The notes below the pieces were generated by a model. The model saw only the letters and a program-made list of their open reading frames with translations. It was not told the DNA's origin and did not search any database. From assembly GCA_026120035.1 (NCBI GenBank), contig JALRME010000010.1, positions 1-64,000 on the forward strand: a stretch of DNA of 64,000 bases. Direction: 5' to 3'. The number at the start of each line of letters is the position of its first letter. Within the stretch, counting starts at the first letter, position 1. The translations under genes were made by a program, and so were the position numbers. The DNA is from Coleophoma eucalyptorum. Lineage: Eukaryota > Ascomycota > Leotiomycetes > Helotiales > Dermateaceae. Positions 22,321-33,973 of the stretch are shown here, in pieces.

Positions 22321-23949
22321 TTAACTCAACCCGATCAGATTCCGTGGATCATTTAATCGTTCTTTCGTGGTCTTGAAAACCCTAGGTAGGCCAATTTCCT
22401 CGAACGACTTTCCATCCTTGACCATCGTTGCTAACCCTTTGGCAGTCAAAAGGATATTTGGCATTCCGTGCCCGTTAAAACCGCCCATAATGAATTGACC
22501 GGGCTTGTCCGGAACCTCTCCAACGTGCGGCGCAAGGTCTGTCGTAAAAGCCTGAACTAAAGGCTGGTCAGTCAAGGGTTCATCGGTTATCACTTCAAGG
22601 TGTCATACTTCCAGACCAGACTCTGTCTGTATATGCACCGCTATTCTCCCAACCTCTAAAATGCTTTTGCATGTAACCCTCAAAATGCTCTCGAGTAGGC
22701 TCTACTATTTTGGTGTCATCTACAACATTGTACCATAAACTTGGATCGTCAATGAGATATGGTTTTGCACCACCAACGACAATGCTACCGTCAGCTCTTG
22801 GAATTAAGTAGTCAGAGGCTTTTGGCCCTAATCTCAGACTGTATGTGTTAGGCAGATGTGGTGCTGGACCGGGGCATACAATTCGGCTGCAGATGCCACG
22901 GATAGGGATGATCTTCTCAGAATACTGGGGCGCAATGTATCCTGTGTATCCGTTGGTCGCATAGACTATCTTCTTAGCCTTGACCTTGCCTCGAGGAGTA
23001 TCTACCACCCAGAACGGCTCGGATTCAGCATCCTTTGACACACTAATTACCGGGGTTGTGGTCTGTAGATTGACGCCCTTTGCAACCACAAGTGATAGCA
23101 GATGCATCACTAGCTTGTAGGGCCAGAGGTGAGCAGCAGGAAATGTGAAGCAACACAATGCGCCTTTGACTCCAGAGATCTGGAGGGAATTAGAATACAA
23201 ATGGTGGATATCACCTAGCTTAACCACGTACCTGCTCCGCATCCCTTGGACCGGTGTAATGAACTTGTTTGATGCATGGGGTACCAGAGGCTTTTAATTT
23301 CTTGTAAGCAGCAGTGACTTCATCTGCGTGGGACTGAACTATCATAGCATCACAGGCTCTGGTTAATTGGTAGTCACAATCAATCTCCTCCTCGTCAACA
23401 AGGTCTTTCACGGCCATGACATTCAGCAACTCAAACTCGGCAAGTTCTTGTGCTGCATCGCGGCCGTACAATTCTGCCATTTGAGGGAAGCTAAAATAAA
23501 CATTTGGTTTCACATGGCCGCCTATTCAATATATTAGTGAGAGGTACAGGCAGAGAATCAATAGTGCCAACCGTTACGTGCCGTAGCACCGGAGCAGGCC
23601 TGCCTCGCCTCGAGCATCACGATAGAAGGCAATGGCTCGTCGCCATAACTCTGCACCAAATGATATGCAAGCGAGGCGCCTGAATATCCCGAGCCAACAA
23701 TCAGAACATCACATGACTCAGGAAGCTCTGATGTAGAACGATGATTATCGAGTTCATGGAGATCCGTCCGCCAGAATGGTGTTGTTTGGTTTGTTGGGAA
23801 AGGGTTGGGTGGGAGAGAGCCTGTTTCTTGAAATATCCTGTGTTTGGATGGTATCAATAACTACCCGCTTGCAATATGGAATCAGCTACTTACGGGTTTG
23901 ACGCTTGTGGGCTGGTGTCCTTGACACCTTGTGTGCTATCCACTGTCAT
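22321..23949 (-). CDS. FAD-dependent oxidoreductase, DAO family
   Basis: Model: exons 23949-23894, 23837-23572, 23521-23232, 23179-22609 and 22556-22321, 472 aa. The dinucleotide motif is VLIVGSGYSGAS (63-74), followed by the typical CSGATARNGGHVKP block joined across intron 2. The C-terminal FAD contact is GGFNGHGMP. The family (PF01266) oxidises amines or amino acids; fungal members of this form are often labelled gamma-glutamylputrescine oxidoreductase-like, but the substrate is not known here. Four introns of 56, 50, 52 and 52 nt. The last one (22608-22557) removes an apparent frame break and gives RVWSG-IQAFTTDLAPHVGEVP, as in homologues. Intron 2 has an unusual GTTGGC donor. Divergent from the haloacid dehalogenase gene. 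Confidence 0.9.
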
Positions 23950-24420
23950 GACTGAGACCTAGGTTCTCTTAAAATATGGTTGTTAATGTAGTTATTGCTA
24001 ATATAAAAGCAGGAAATCGCGAAGAAACAGGTCGTGATCTGGCTGGAGGATCGTATCTCGTTATGTATAGATGGGGGTTCGGTTGTGTCATCGGAAATTC
24101 CCAATTGATTTCTGGAGAAGAGCGCGGCGGATCCGACTTATCGGCGAGAGGTATCACCAACTCGTCTTCTGCGCCTTACAGCAGCCACATGTAAATTAAG
24201 GGCGCCACCACTTTTGTGTCATCTATGGATTTCTTTCCAGAAGGCACTGATTAATTCTGAAGATAAATAGAGCCGGTGCCTTGCTGAAAACAACACTCAA
24301 CTTATTCAACCTCATATCTTTTAGCTCCTCATATTACTCATTAAATCCCACTTTACTCAATCGCAACCCAACTTCACTATTGTAGCCGTCTCGTCACGCG
24401 GGACACTCCAACTATACAAA
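23950..24420. promoter_or_regulatory. shared divergent promoter, DAO oxidoreductase and haloacid dehalogenase
   Basis: The 471-bp spacer between two start codons holds both promoters. Its right half is CT- and A-rich up to the haloacid dehalogenase ATG, typical of a fungal leader. No specific operator was recognised. Confidence 0.45.
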
Positions 24421-25101
24421 ATGGCCGGCAAGATAGATTTCGAGCCTAAATACATCACCTTTGATTGCTATGGCACCCTGACGAACTTTAGTCGCATGAC
24501 AACTTTAACTCGTGAGATTTACTCGGATCGTCTCCAAGGCGAAGATCTTGAGCGGTTCATAAGCTTGTTCTCTGGCTACCGATTCGATGAGTGCCTGGGT
24601 CCCTATAAGTCATATAAGGATTGCCTCGTAAGCGCAGTCAAACGGGCCTGCGACCAGACCGGCACCACATTCAACCAGGAAGAAGCAGAAAGGTTCTACT
24701 ACGAGGTCCCAACTTGGGGACCGCACCCAGACGTTCCTGAAGGCTTGACACGACTTGCCTCTAAGTACAAGCTTGTGATCTTGTCCAACGCCTCCGATGA
24801 ACATATCTACCAAAATGTGGAGAAACTTGGAGCACCATTTCATGCAGTCTTTACCGCGCAACAGACGCAGAGCTACAAGCCGAGAATGCAGGGGTTTGAG
24901 TACATGCTTGAGAAGCTTGGATGTAAGCCAGAGGATATACTGCACGTGTCAGCAAGTTTGAAGCATGATCTGCTTACGACTGAGGCAATGGGGGTGAAGC
25001 ATATGGCTTTTGTCAACAGGACTGGAACACTGCCAAAGCCGGACTTTACCCACTACGAGGTGAAGGGTATTGGTGAATTAGCAACTTTGCTGGGACTATG
25101 A
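24421..25101 (+). CDS. haloacid dehalogenase, type II (HAD superfamily)
   Basis: Single exon, 226 aa, close to the usual length for L-2-haloacid dehalogenases. The nucleophile motif is ITFDCYGTL with Asp at 15; Tyr two residues later, in place of the phosphatase Asp, is the dehalogenase form. Motif II is VILSNASDE and the motif III Lys is in SYKPRMQGFEYML. The C-terminal HVSASLKHDLL block replaces the more common HVAQSLYHD. Family members hydrolyse 2-haloacids, but many fungal copies lack a tested substrate. Its position beside a DAO-type oxidoreductase suggests both act on the same small-molecule route; this is inference. Confidence 0.9.
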   Translation: MAGKIDFEPKYITFDCYGTLTNFSRMTTLTREIYSDRLQGEDLERFISLFSGYRFDECLGPYKSYKDCLVSAVKRACDQTGTTFNQEEAERFYYEVPTWGPHPDVPEGLTRLASKYKLVILSNASDEHIYQNVEKLGAPFHAVFTAQQTQSYKPRMQGFEYMLEKLGCKPEDILHVSASLKHDLLTTEAMGVKHMAFVNRTGTLPKPDFTHYEVKGIGELATLLGL

Positions 25102-26275
25102 GTTCTTGATCTTTTTGTATCGTGTCTAACATACTCTGACGAGAAGATATCGGATCTTTTGGCCGACTTCTATGTGCATTCACTAGTACAGCGCGCAGCG
25201 TAGCAGCAATATTAGTTTTAATCCTCAACGTGATCAGTAATTCATCCCTTGACTGCGAGCGCAAATCACAGTGGGTTATAGTCTATTTCAGGGCGCTGAT
25301 ACTGCATACATCTAGACGTCTCGGCACTAGTGTAGATTCTCAAAGGTACTCGCCTAACTTATCTTTCAATACCTATTCGGCCCATCGCTTGTACGAATGC
25401 AAAGGCATTCTGTTTCGACCATATGCTGACACTCTTGTATAACTGTCTGCAGTTATATACTTATGTAGGAAGTTGAAGTTACTAGATATATGCGTTACCG
25501 CGAAACTAAATACTACAGAGTGCAGATGAGAATCAGTGTCCTTGCCATTGCCTCTTGCTCTCCCTCAATGGCATTCGGGTGCCATAGATCTTATCGTCCC
25601 GGTTATCTTGCCGTTACTACCCAATGAATCAAGGTACAAATGGACCAGGGGAATTATATCTCATGACCATGCCGTTTATAATTCCTATTCCCGCGGTTGG
25701 GCTTTAGTATTGGACCCATTCTCCCCTTCACTTGTTTTTTGCTCGCTAATACGTTATTACGGTTCCATATAATGTCACTGATTGTGGGAAAAGGATATTA
25801 TCTCAAGAAGTGGTCATTTGGCTGGGGAATACGAGCAGAAGGATCGTGAGATAGACAAGTAAGACATGACTGGGCAATTTCTCACGTCAGACATACAGCG
25901 TAAGCAGCACCTGGTCGATGTACTATTCCTTGGAGAATATTTGCTTGGTAGAACTTCTGTCCTATTGCGAAATGCATACTTCAGCTTTCGTTTGCAAATG
26001 CGCCCAGGTGGTTGGCAGTGTTTGCCTCGGAAACGAACCATAATTGAAGGAATAATACGTCTGAAACCTTTGCGGTTAGCAGCAATTGAATATAGAAGAG
26101 TGATACTGTTTTGGACATATCTTCGCAGAGAGTTAGACTAAAGATGATAGGAAGATAAAATCTCAAAGACAAGGAACTGAATGGGTGGATATTATTTCTC
26201 AGTCGAGGCTGATTAAAACACCATAACAATATAGCTCCCGTTCAACTTATTCACAAACCGTGGAAGTTTCTAAAT
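25102..26275. other. convergent spacer, haloacid dehalogenase and PAP phosphatase
   Basis: This 1.2-kb region between two 3' ends shows only short random frames. No RNA gene or repeat was seen. Confidence 0.5.
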
Positions 26276-27355
26276 TTAAAATTTAGACTGTACTTCTTCC
26301 CCGTCCAATGCTTCTTTGGTTAGTTCCCAAATCTTGGGATAAAGCCCTTCCCTGACCACAATCATTCCCCAGTTGTTTGATAGCTGTCTCCCAGCACCAA
26401 AGTCTATTTCATCCCCATTCAAGTCTGTGATTTTGCCTCCAACCTCTTTGAAGATCAATTGTGCACCTGCATGATCCCAGACGTAAGATGCTTTGTCTGT
26501 TTTTGCGGGAATTCGTACTTGCACATCACCACCTCCCACGATGAGCGCCACGTATCTCATATGTGAAGACCATACCTCCGTACCAGGATATGACGCGCCT
26601 AATTGCTCTGCGATCTTGCGTATCTTGTCAATCCGCCATACTGTACTACTTGTCCAATCAACAAAATGTAGATCTTTGAGATTCTCAGGCCCCGTTCGTG
26701 ATACCTCAATATTCCGTGCTGTCTGGAGCTTTCCGTTTCCTATGGGGCGTATGATGGCGCCTTCGCCTTTCACAGCTGAAATCATCAGACCCATGCCTTC
26801 CTTATCTACGATTTGCTCATGGACTCTCCCAGTCTCAAGATTGAGGTTCGGACAGCCAAGCACCCCGAGAACTTCCTTCCCGTCTTCTACGAGAGCCAGC
26901 GAAATTGCGTATTGCTCCCCACGTATGAATGCTGCAGTACCGTCAATTGGGTCAAGCATCCAGATGCGACCTTTTCGACCTCCAGCGCCTCGGCCACCTA
27001 GGTCGAGGATTTCAAGCATTTCCTCTACCGATGATGGAGTGGCTAGCAAAGCATCACTCTCCTCATCCTCTAGATGTGTAGAGGCGACAAGCTCCCACAC
27101 ACGTTGTCGTAGTGAATCATCTTGTCTACACGCATTGGAATCCTCTTCGCCGATGAAACTATCCGACGGAAATGCTTTATGGATAGCGCTTATCAGAAGA
27201 GCTTGCGCAGCAAAATCAGCGATCGTGACCGGAGTAGAGTCATTCTTCGAAATCTCCCCTTTATTTACGGATTTCAGAACCTTTTCAGTAAGAACAGCAG
27301 CTCGCTGAACAGCCAATTCCGCAAGAAGACGCTCCTGAGAAAAAGAAGGCGACAT
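26276..27355 (-). CDS. met22: 3'(2'),5'-bisphosphate nucleotidase (Met22/Hal2 family)
   Basis: Single exon, 359 aa, about the length of yeast Hal2 (357). Lithium-sensitive phosphatases of this family convert PAP to AMP during sulfate assimilation. Seen: NDSTPVTIADFAAQ (N-terminal lid region), FIGEEDS (metal ligand Glu), GGRKGRIWMLDPIDGTAAFIRG (split here as the DPIDGT metal site), GVLGCPNL and YVWDHAAGA-like VWDHAGAQ (second Asp site). All metal ligands are kept. In yeast the loop after DPIDGT is KGFLRG; here it is AAFIRG, a mild change. The long antisense frame at 26493-27308 is a shadow. The cytosolic enzyme is needed for methionine synthesis and salt tolerance in yeast. Confidence 0.93.
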   Translation of the reverse strand: MSPSFSQERLLAELAVQRAAVLTEKVLKSVNKGEISKNDSTPVTIADFAAQALLISAIHKAFPSDSFIGEEDSNACRQDDSLRQRVWELVASTHLEDEESDALLATPSSVEEMLEILDLGGRGAGGRKGRIWMLDPIDGTAAFIRGEQYAISLALVEDGKEVLGVLGCPNLNLETGRVHEQIVDKEGMGLMISAVKGEGAIIRPIGNGKLQTARNIEVSRTGPENLKDLHFVDWTSSTVWRIDKIRKIAEQLGASYPGTEVWSSHMRYVALIVGGGDVQVRIPAKTDKASYVWDHAGAQLIFKEVGGKITDLNGDEIDFGAGRQLSNNWGMIVVREGLYPKIWELTKEALDGEEVQSKF

Positions 27356-28130
27356 GGCTTATTCAACGGGACAGAGTAGCTAAAATAGGTCTCGAGAAAG
27401 AAGGACTGATATACGTCCAAGGTACAAGAATAAAGGGGAACAAAATGTGAGTATCTTAATCCACATGCCAAGTTCTTCTTGTGCTCTGAAAGTTCCACCT
27501 TTTAACAGACGTCTATGGCCAGTCAGCATCCTATCCCCATGATGGAGCACGCGATCTCACAGTTGCGTTGCTTGCTACTCACTGGAGGGCAGCGAGATGT
27601 GATGACGCTCAAAGTCTGTGAAGATATATGTTATAGTCAACTTTGCACAAAAGATCTATGACTCAAGGGTAGCAGCTGACAGAAGAACTGTTGGTGTTGT
27701 CAACTATCAAGTTGAGTTGTCACGAAATCAGAGGTTCGGCTAAGACAACACAGCCCAGTAGTGCCTTAGAAAAAAGGCAGCAATTAAATATGGATCTTCA
27801 AGGGTGTTACAAGTCATGCAGCTTGATAGTTCTTGTTGTCGTTCGTCATAAGCTCGAAAATCTATTGAAAAACAGACTTTGTTAAACACTCAGTTGGACT
27901 TTTAGACCTTTGTTCATAGTCGTCATCATATGACCCCAACAAGAAGCAGATTTGGATGCCAGTGAAAGAAGTCCTCGATCTTCAGAACCTAGGTAGTATC
28001 TAGAAGCTTTAAACTTGTTAAAGTTCCAGTCAGAGATTCATTATATATGTGATATGTACGATATTTCGTCCAATGAATTGTACAGTACACCCTTTTATTC
28101 ATCAACCTAGCATTCCAAAGTTAATAATGC
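27356..28130. other. spacer upstream of PAP phosphatase
   Basis: This region holds the phosphatase promoter and the 3' region of the CorA-like gene. Nothing else recognisable. Confidence 0.45.
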
Positions 28131-31100
28131 TCAGGCAAATTCAGTATCATGTCTCGGTCTCCGCCTCCAGAATCTCCCCATTGTATTGCCCTTTGACTCC
28201 TTTTCAGAAAAGAACCTCCCAGTGTCGAGTTCCTGATCTTTTGATTGGTTTGAATCTTTGATTCCATTGATATCCGCAACCCTTCTTGCCAATATTCTAT
28301 TTTCCAATGCCGTTTTCTTAGTTCTTTCCAGTTGCTTAAGACCTGACGTGCCGTATATGTTCGTCTTGGCGATTTTGTGTCCCGTCATCCAGTAAGAGAT
28401 ATAATTGTAAGGGAGCCTGAATACCAGCGCTAGAACGGCTCGAGCCCACGTGCTAAAAGCAAAGGCTAGCGATACTACTATGACTATGCTTGATAGACCG
28501 ACTGCACCTAAATGTTATTCTGCCGTGACTTTAGGTATAGGAGTAGTTCACTTACACATGTATTTCAATTCGGTTCGTAAAGCCATGGGGCTTGAGTCGC
28601 CGTTTAGATCTCGAGCGTTCATACCAAATACACTTGCAAAGAATGATAAAGGAAGCTAACAGAGTTTAGTTTCTACAAATGTAAGTCTTAGATCATAACT
28701 CACGAAGAATATAGTTACAACCGTGAAGACTATGATAGATCTTCCTTGAAGAACAGCTTCATCTGCTCGCTTGATTGCTGCTTTGGCCTCAATAATCCCT
28801 GACTGCTGTTGCTTCATATCTAGTAGTTCTCGTAGCTTTTCAAGATCAGCCCGCGAATACACCAGGACTCAGCAGTACTTACCTGTGACCTCGTCTTCCC
28901 TTGAAGCTTCTCAAGGTTTGCCAGCTCTTCTCTCCGCATTTCCATTTCAATGATTAGTGTTGCCAGCCTCTCGGAAGTGGAATACGGAACAACTGATCCA
29001 TGGTCGCGTCTTGTGTCCATTGATATAGCTTCTAAGGCTTTCTCAAAATCTCTCATGACAGCAATCTGCTGCGTGAAAATCTCTTGCATGATCTGAAGCT
29101 CATCAATGATATGCTGAGCCTCGATCAGGACCGACCATTCAAAACTGATATTCAACGATTTCCGAATGATTTCTTCTACTGTTTCCAGAGAATGGTTGGC
29201 GTTGATAATGTTAACATCCCTTCCAAAAGCCTCGTAAGCCATTGTCTTCATCTCAGCCTATGAAAGAAGTGAGCAATCAAATATGGTATTCAGGAGCTAC
29301 AACCAACAATATTTGAGATAGCCGAGCCAAATATATCCACAAGCTCAGGGCGATGGTCCAAAGGTTTTGTACGATCGAAGAAGACCTTGGAACACTCATC
29401 AACTATTATAAGAGCCAGGTCATGGATTGAGTTGATTTGGCCGTCTTCTAGCATTCCCAGGTGATCGCGTATTCCTCTATGAACCGCTGAGGAATCAGGT
29501 TTGTTTCGTCCCCACCGTCGTGGGAAACTTGTCAAAATAGTGTCTGGGTCTTCAGTCAGCAGATCTGCATGGAAATAGATTCGGAGCTCAGGAAGTGATG
29601 GAATAATATCTCTGGAGTCTTACTCTCGTCAAGGATCCATAGCCATAATTGATCAACCATGACAAGTCGAGCCGTAGCTCCTGGATTATGACTCGAACGT
29701 GTTCCCTGGCACACTACTTGATCTCGATCTCGGATTGTGGTATCATCCACAGTCCAAAAGTGATATTGATCCAGAGTTCGCCGTACATGAAGCGGCGGTG
29801 AAGATAGTAAATGCTCACGAATGTGTCTCTCATCGGCTGCTTCATCAATTTTTTGAAATAGTTTCGCAACGTGCCATAGATATGCACCTAGGGGAGAGTG
29901 AGGTCTCCATGAGCTCTTTCTGGTCTTTTCCGCAACGATCTTCTGGCCTAATTTGATTCTCCAATTGCTAGCTGCTTCTGCAAACTTCATCGATCCGTAT
30001 TTTTCCACTTTGCTTGTCGGCTGCCTCAGTGCTTTTGTCTCTTGCACCACCTTTGACATTCTCAACAAACGATGCTCAATCTCCCAATGCAAATATGGCA
30101 TCTAAAATCATTAGCTTTCTAAACAGCCTTGTGTGCCGATTCACTTACGAAAAGTGCAACATCTTTTGGCTTGTGCTTCTTCTGCGCTGTACCGAGGCTC
30201 GTCTTGGGTTGGTTGGATTGGCTATCCTGAACCTGATCACTACGATAAGATGCCGATGGAACCACAGAGCAACGTGAACCTATATGACGTGAATGAATGG
30301 GGTATCCAAGGTCTCCACGCTGTTGGCCTCTCCAAAGCTCATGCTTTAAGAGCCTTTGTGCATTTGATCTAAGGTTCATTGCTTGATATGCATCAAACTC
30401 AGGCCGTTCTTCGCCATAGTACCTCGCTATGGCGTCCTAACAGATATTAGCTTAGCTTTAAATGTGAACAAACTGAATCCCTACAGACCTCTACCCATTT
30501 CATGTTGTTGGCAGGCAGATGAAAGTATCGAAACTGGTTCATGTTTGTGGTCCGTCTTAGTGGCGTCTCTTCTCTATTGTAGAGCAGTTGCTGAATTGAT
30601 ATCTTCTGATTTGGAAACTGGCCATGGCATAGCGGATGGTTCATAGTGACACCGGGCCCTCCTTTTTCAAATACTATAACCCATCCGTTATACCCGTAGT
30701 TTGATTCGGCAGGATTGTCAAACTTTTGCCCGGCGTGGAGGGGGTCTTTGTTGACAAATTCTTCCATGAATACCGAGGCTTGAAATTCTTCATACTCTTT
30801 AGTCCTCCAAAGCTGCACTTGCTCCAAAATGTGACATGTTCGCTCAACCAAAGCATTTTTTCCGCACTCAGCCAGCCTAGCGTAGCAAGATACCAGCTCC
30901 TCCTGGCACCGCTCGTAGGCCAATTGTCTCCAAGCTGCTCGAGACTCTTCTAATAGTGCTACGATAGATGTGCGAGTGTCGCTGGGAGCCGGTGGTGTTT
31001 GGAAATAGCCTCTAAAATAATCAATCCGAAACAATTCTTTCCTTATCAACTCCTTTTCTGATACTTCGAGGCTATCACAGAAAGTCTTTCTTTTAATATA

Positions 31101-31205
31101 CCTCAAGGAGAGAAATTTCCCCCACGCATCGTTCGGAGGTACAGGATCGATATACTGATCCTCAATCAAGAGAGACTGCTGAAACTTATCCATTACTGGA
31201 GGCAT
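28131..31205 (-). CDS. CorA-like Mg2+ transporter, long fungal form
   Basis: Model: eight exons 31205-30489, 30436-30149, 30101-29624, 29549-29308, 29257-28883, 28835-28704, 28655-28556 and 28507-28131, 902 aa. All introns are GT..AG and 47-74 nt. The C-terminal part has the two-TM CorA layout: TM1 about 732-751 ending in FGMN (GMN at 755-757, the selectivity signature), then TM2 about 780-797. Before TM1 lies a long helical funnel with the LLDMKQQQ motif. Upstream, HDLALIIVDECSKVFFDRTKPLD is a conserved block of fungal CorA-like proteins. The N-terminal 500 residues are soluble, with no known domain seen. The C-terminal tail is basic. Ion specificity (Mg2+, Zn2+ or other) cannot be decided; the intact GMN favours divalent cation transport. 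An alternative label would be an ankyrin-less member of the fungal CorA/ZntB-like group. Confidence 0.87.
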
Positions 31206-32419
31206 AAAATACCCTTCTGAGGAGATGGTGTCTTTTCAATTTTGGTTTATAAGGCAAGGCTGGTAGGCTGACAAACAAAAAGAGACTCTAATCATGTGAT
31301 TAGATATATGCTCCCTATTCCTGTGTTCGTGATAGTCAAGTATGTTGCCATCCTATATATGGTTGCAATGCCCCCTTCGAGTACGCACGACTAACAAACT
31401 ACTCTGGTTCCGAGGGCTCTGCAATTCAAACCCGACATTGTTAGAATATAATTGACTTATCGCAGGTGTAAAATTACCCATGTGGTACAGGATATTTCGC
31501 TACAGTGCAAGTGAAGCTGTTGTGAGAGTAAGCTTGTATTCTAAGACGAGATAATGATAATTTTATATAATTTCCTCACCAATCCATCTTCTGACTTTCC
31601 AGACCTTTGGGCACGGTGGAACAACTCCTACTTATACTCCATATCGTGACTATGTGTGAACAAAATACACATGCATGCGGCGCAGCAACCTGCGCATACC
31701 GCGTAACCATATTCATAGGGGATGGCGGGGATTAAGCGATGCACGACGTTCCCTCATATCCCTGGAGCAATAACTAGTAATTGGGGGCCAAATCACGCGT
31801 CCTGCTCTGCTGGCCAGCGCTATAAATTGGTAGGCCTCGAATATTTCAAGGCATCAACATAGAGAAGGTGGACCAAAATTTGTAGATGAGGTCGACGGGC
31901 GTATTGTTCGATGTAAAGCACACAGATGCCCCTTCCGCCTAGGACCAAAGGAGAAACTTGAGAACAAGACCGCTTCCTAAATTATTCGAAAGGCTCACTA
32001 CGTGAAAGAAAGCAGCCGCGCAGAAGTCGGACATACAGTACCAGCCGTGGAAGCACCCCGAAAGCTTCCATGGAAGTGGGTTGGTAATCTAGTCTTTGCA
32101 GCACTCCTGTTGAACTGGAATAATGAAATGTATCTGGGGTAGTAGAATTCTGAGGCCCCCAGGAGATGGGTCATTTCAGAAATACGAAAAACTTAGAGAT
32201 CCGGCATATTGTAGAGAGATCAAATGACTTCAGATGGCCAAAGGAGAAACTAAGCGACCAAACCCTTAAAAGGTGATATACAGATCAGTTGGCTAGCTTT
32301 CTACAAATGAATGGCACAGCGGATCCACAAGGAAATGAGAGTATGTTCTACAGAAATGTGGGAGACTGAAACGGTTGGAAGGGTATCAAAGTTCTATTTC
32401 TTTTCGCAGTCTCCATTAA
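31206..32419. other. spacer upstream of the CorA-like gene
   Basis: These 1.2 kb hold the CorA-like promoter and the 3' flank of the ATP-grasp-like gene. A CTATAAATTG TATA-like site lies near 31820. No gene motif found. Confidence 0.45.
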
Positions 32420-33973
32420 TTAAGCAGGTGGCATCAAGTATCCATTTCCTAGATCACACCACGCCCACCAATTCCGGGCATAGACACAAATAAGCATATT
32501 GAGTGGTAAATAGAGTAGATAAAATGCCAGTGCCGGCCAGGGGTCCCAAAACTCCCATAAAGCTTCGTGACCATAGATGAGGTGCTCGACAAAGAGGAAC
32601 CACGCGGAAAGTAGGTCCCTGATGCCAAGTTCAAATCGCAGGCAATTCAGAAGAGGTAGTACAAATAAGGTGAATAGGTCGTGCGCTATCCAGTAATAGG
32701 TTGGCGCGCCAGGCACAGGCGTGATAATCTTCTCAAGATGATGCCCATTCGCAATGCCTTGAGGCTCATCGTGATCGGGCAAGATGTTGAGGTACGCTTC
32801 GGCAAGGTCTTCAGCCTGGGAATCGAGGAGAAGAATTCCCATACCGGGTCTAGAAGTGCAGCTGACGGGGTAAACCATCTTCATCAACTCCTTAACCTCA
32901 GTACTCGAAACTCCCGATTTCATCATCCGCTCTGGATCGACATCGCCATCGACTACGAATTCAAAGGCTACATGACCCGACAAATTTGTGCCCATCTCTT
33001 GTACATACGTTTGCTCGAACTGGAGGAGCGCCTGTGAAATTGCTGACGAGGCGGGTAGGGCTGTGTAGGTTTGATTCTGGTCCGTGGATGGACTTGCTAC
33101 AAACGCTTTTACTTTACTGGCGACAATTAAACTATGCGTTCTAAAAGTCGGGCCAGAGACGTATTGCTGCAGAACCAGTGGACGAAAGGGAGAAGGTTTA
33201 AGACGTCTGACATATTGCTGCGTCTCCGTGATAGTAGGTAACGGAAGGATATTTTCGTCTGCGTCCTCACCTCCGAGATTCTTCATGGTATACCTCTTTC
33301 CCGAAGCCGTGGCAGAGGAGAGGATCGCCAACGCTTCAGTGACCGAAGTAACGACAATCGTTTCCTGAAAATTAAGTTCCAGACCCCGTGCCTTCTCGAG
33401 AAAGGCATCTTTCTCGTATGAAATATCCGTGAGCGAAGGACTGAATTGCACAGTCTTACACTGGGTATTTTTCTCCACCAACTCCGCAACATCCGCATCC
33501 ACAATTGCGGAGACATCTTCAAGACAACTAATCCAAAGCTCGACCCCCTCCTTCTGTATAATGCCCATTAACTGGTCCGCGTACTCAGGCGTAGTGACAT
33601 AATGCGCAAGTCGATAGAACCGATTGAGCGCGCGCGAATACCGGCCACAGACGGGAATCCGGTGGGGTTCGAAATCGGCACCGATAACATTATGACCACC
33701 GCGATAAAAGGTCCGCGCTAGTGCTAATCCTTTGTTATTGCCAACGCCAGTGATTAGGACGGTTCGCGGTCGAAAGGTCGGGGAGGAGATGGTGCGCCAT
33801 TTACGGTGATGCGCGATGTGCTTGCTGCGTTTGGTGAAGGGGGCAATGGTGAGACTTGCGATGGCGATGAATGTGCCGAGGGGAATAACGGATAGGGCGA
33901 GGGTGATCAGTGTCGCGTTCTGAAGGAGGTGGAGGTACGTGGGAGACGAACTATCGAGCGGGAAGGCTGCCAT
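32420..33973 (-). CDS. membrane-anchored ATP-grasp-like protein, unknown role
   Basis: Single exon, 517 aa, starting at a clear ATG. A hydrophobic segment spans about 19-45. It is followed by a Rossmann-like pre-ATP-grasp strand RTVLITGVGNNKGLALARTF (70-89) and GGHNVIGADF. The middle resembles the ATP-grasp fold of carbamoyl-phosphate-synthase-like ligases: YEKDAFLEKA, RYTMKNLGG, LVLQQYVSGPTFRTHS and GHVAFEFVVDG. The C-terminal 120 residues have three hydrophobic stretches (around YYWIAHDLFTLFVLPLL, LLSAWFLFVEHL and LAFYLLYLPLNMLICVY), suggesting reentry into membrane. ATP-grasp enzymes join a carboxylate to an amine or thiol with ATP. No specific family member is recognised, and the mix with membrane segments is unusual. 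No cluster partners are adjacent. Confidence 0.65.
   Translation of the reverse strand: MAAFPLDSSSPTYLHLLQNATLITLALSVIPLGTFIAIASLTIAPFTKRSKHIAHHRKWRTISSPTFRPRTVLITGVGNNKGLALARTFYRGGHNVIGADFEPHRIPVCGRYSRALNRFYRLAHYVTTPEYADQLMGIIQKEGVELWISCLEDVSAIVDADVAELVEKNTQCKTVQFSPSLTDISYEKDAFLEKARGLELNFQETIVVTSVTEALAILSSATASGKRYTMKNLGGEDADENILPLPTITETQQYVRRLKPSPFRPLVLQQYVSGPTFRTHSLIVASKVKAFVASPSTDQNQTYTALPASSAISQALLQFEQTYVQEMGTNLSGHVAFEFVVDGDVDPERMMKSGVSSTEVKELMKMVYPVSCTSRPGMGILLLDSQAEDLAEAYLNILPDHDEPQGIANGHHLEKIITPVPGAPTYYWIAHDLFTLFVLPLLNCLRFELGIRDLLSAWFLFVEHLIYGHEALWEFWDPWPALAFYLLYLPLNMLICVYARNWWAWCDLGNGYLMPPA

Noticed and set aside
22593..22595. Frameshift or pseudogene in the DAO-type oxidoreductase
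   Set aside because: A normal 52-nt intron at 22608-22557 restores the family sequence exactly.
26493..27308. 271-codon plus-strand frame
   Set aside because: It is the antisense shadow of the PAP phosphatase gene, which has all family motifs.
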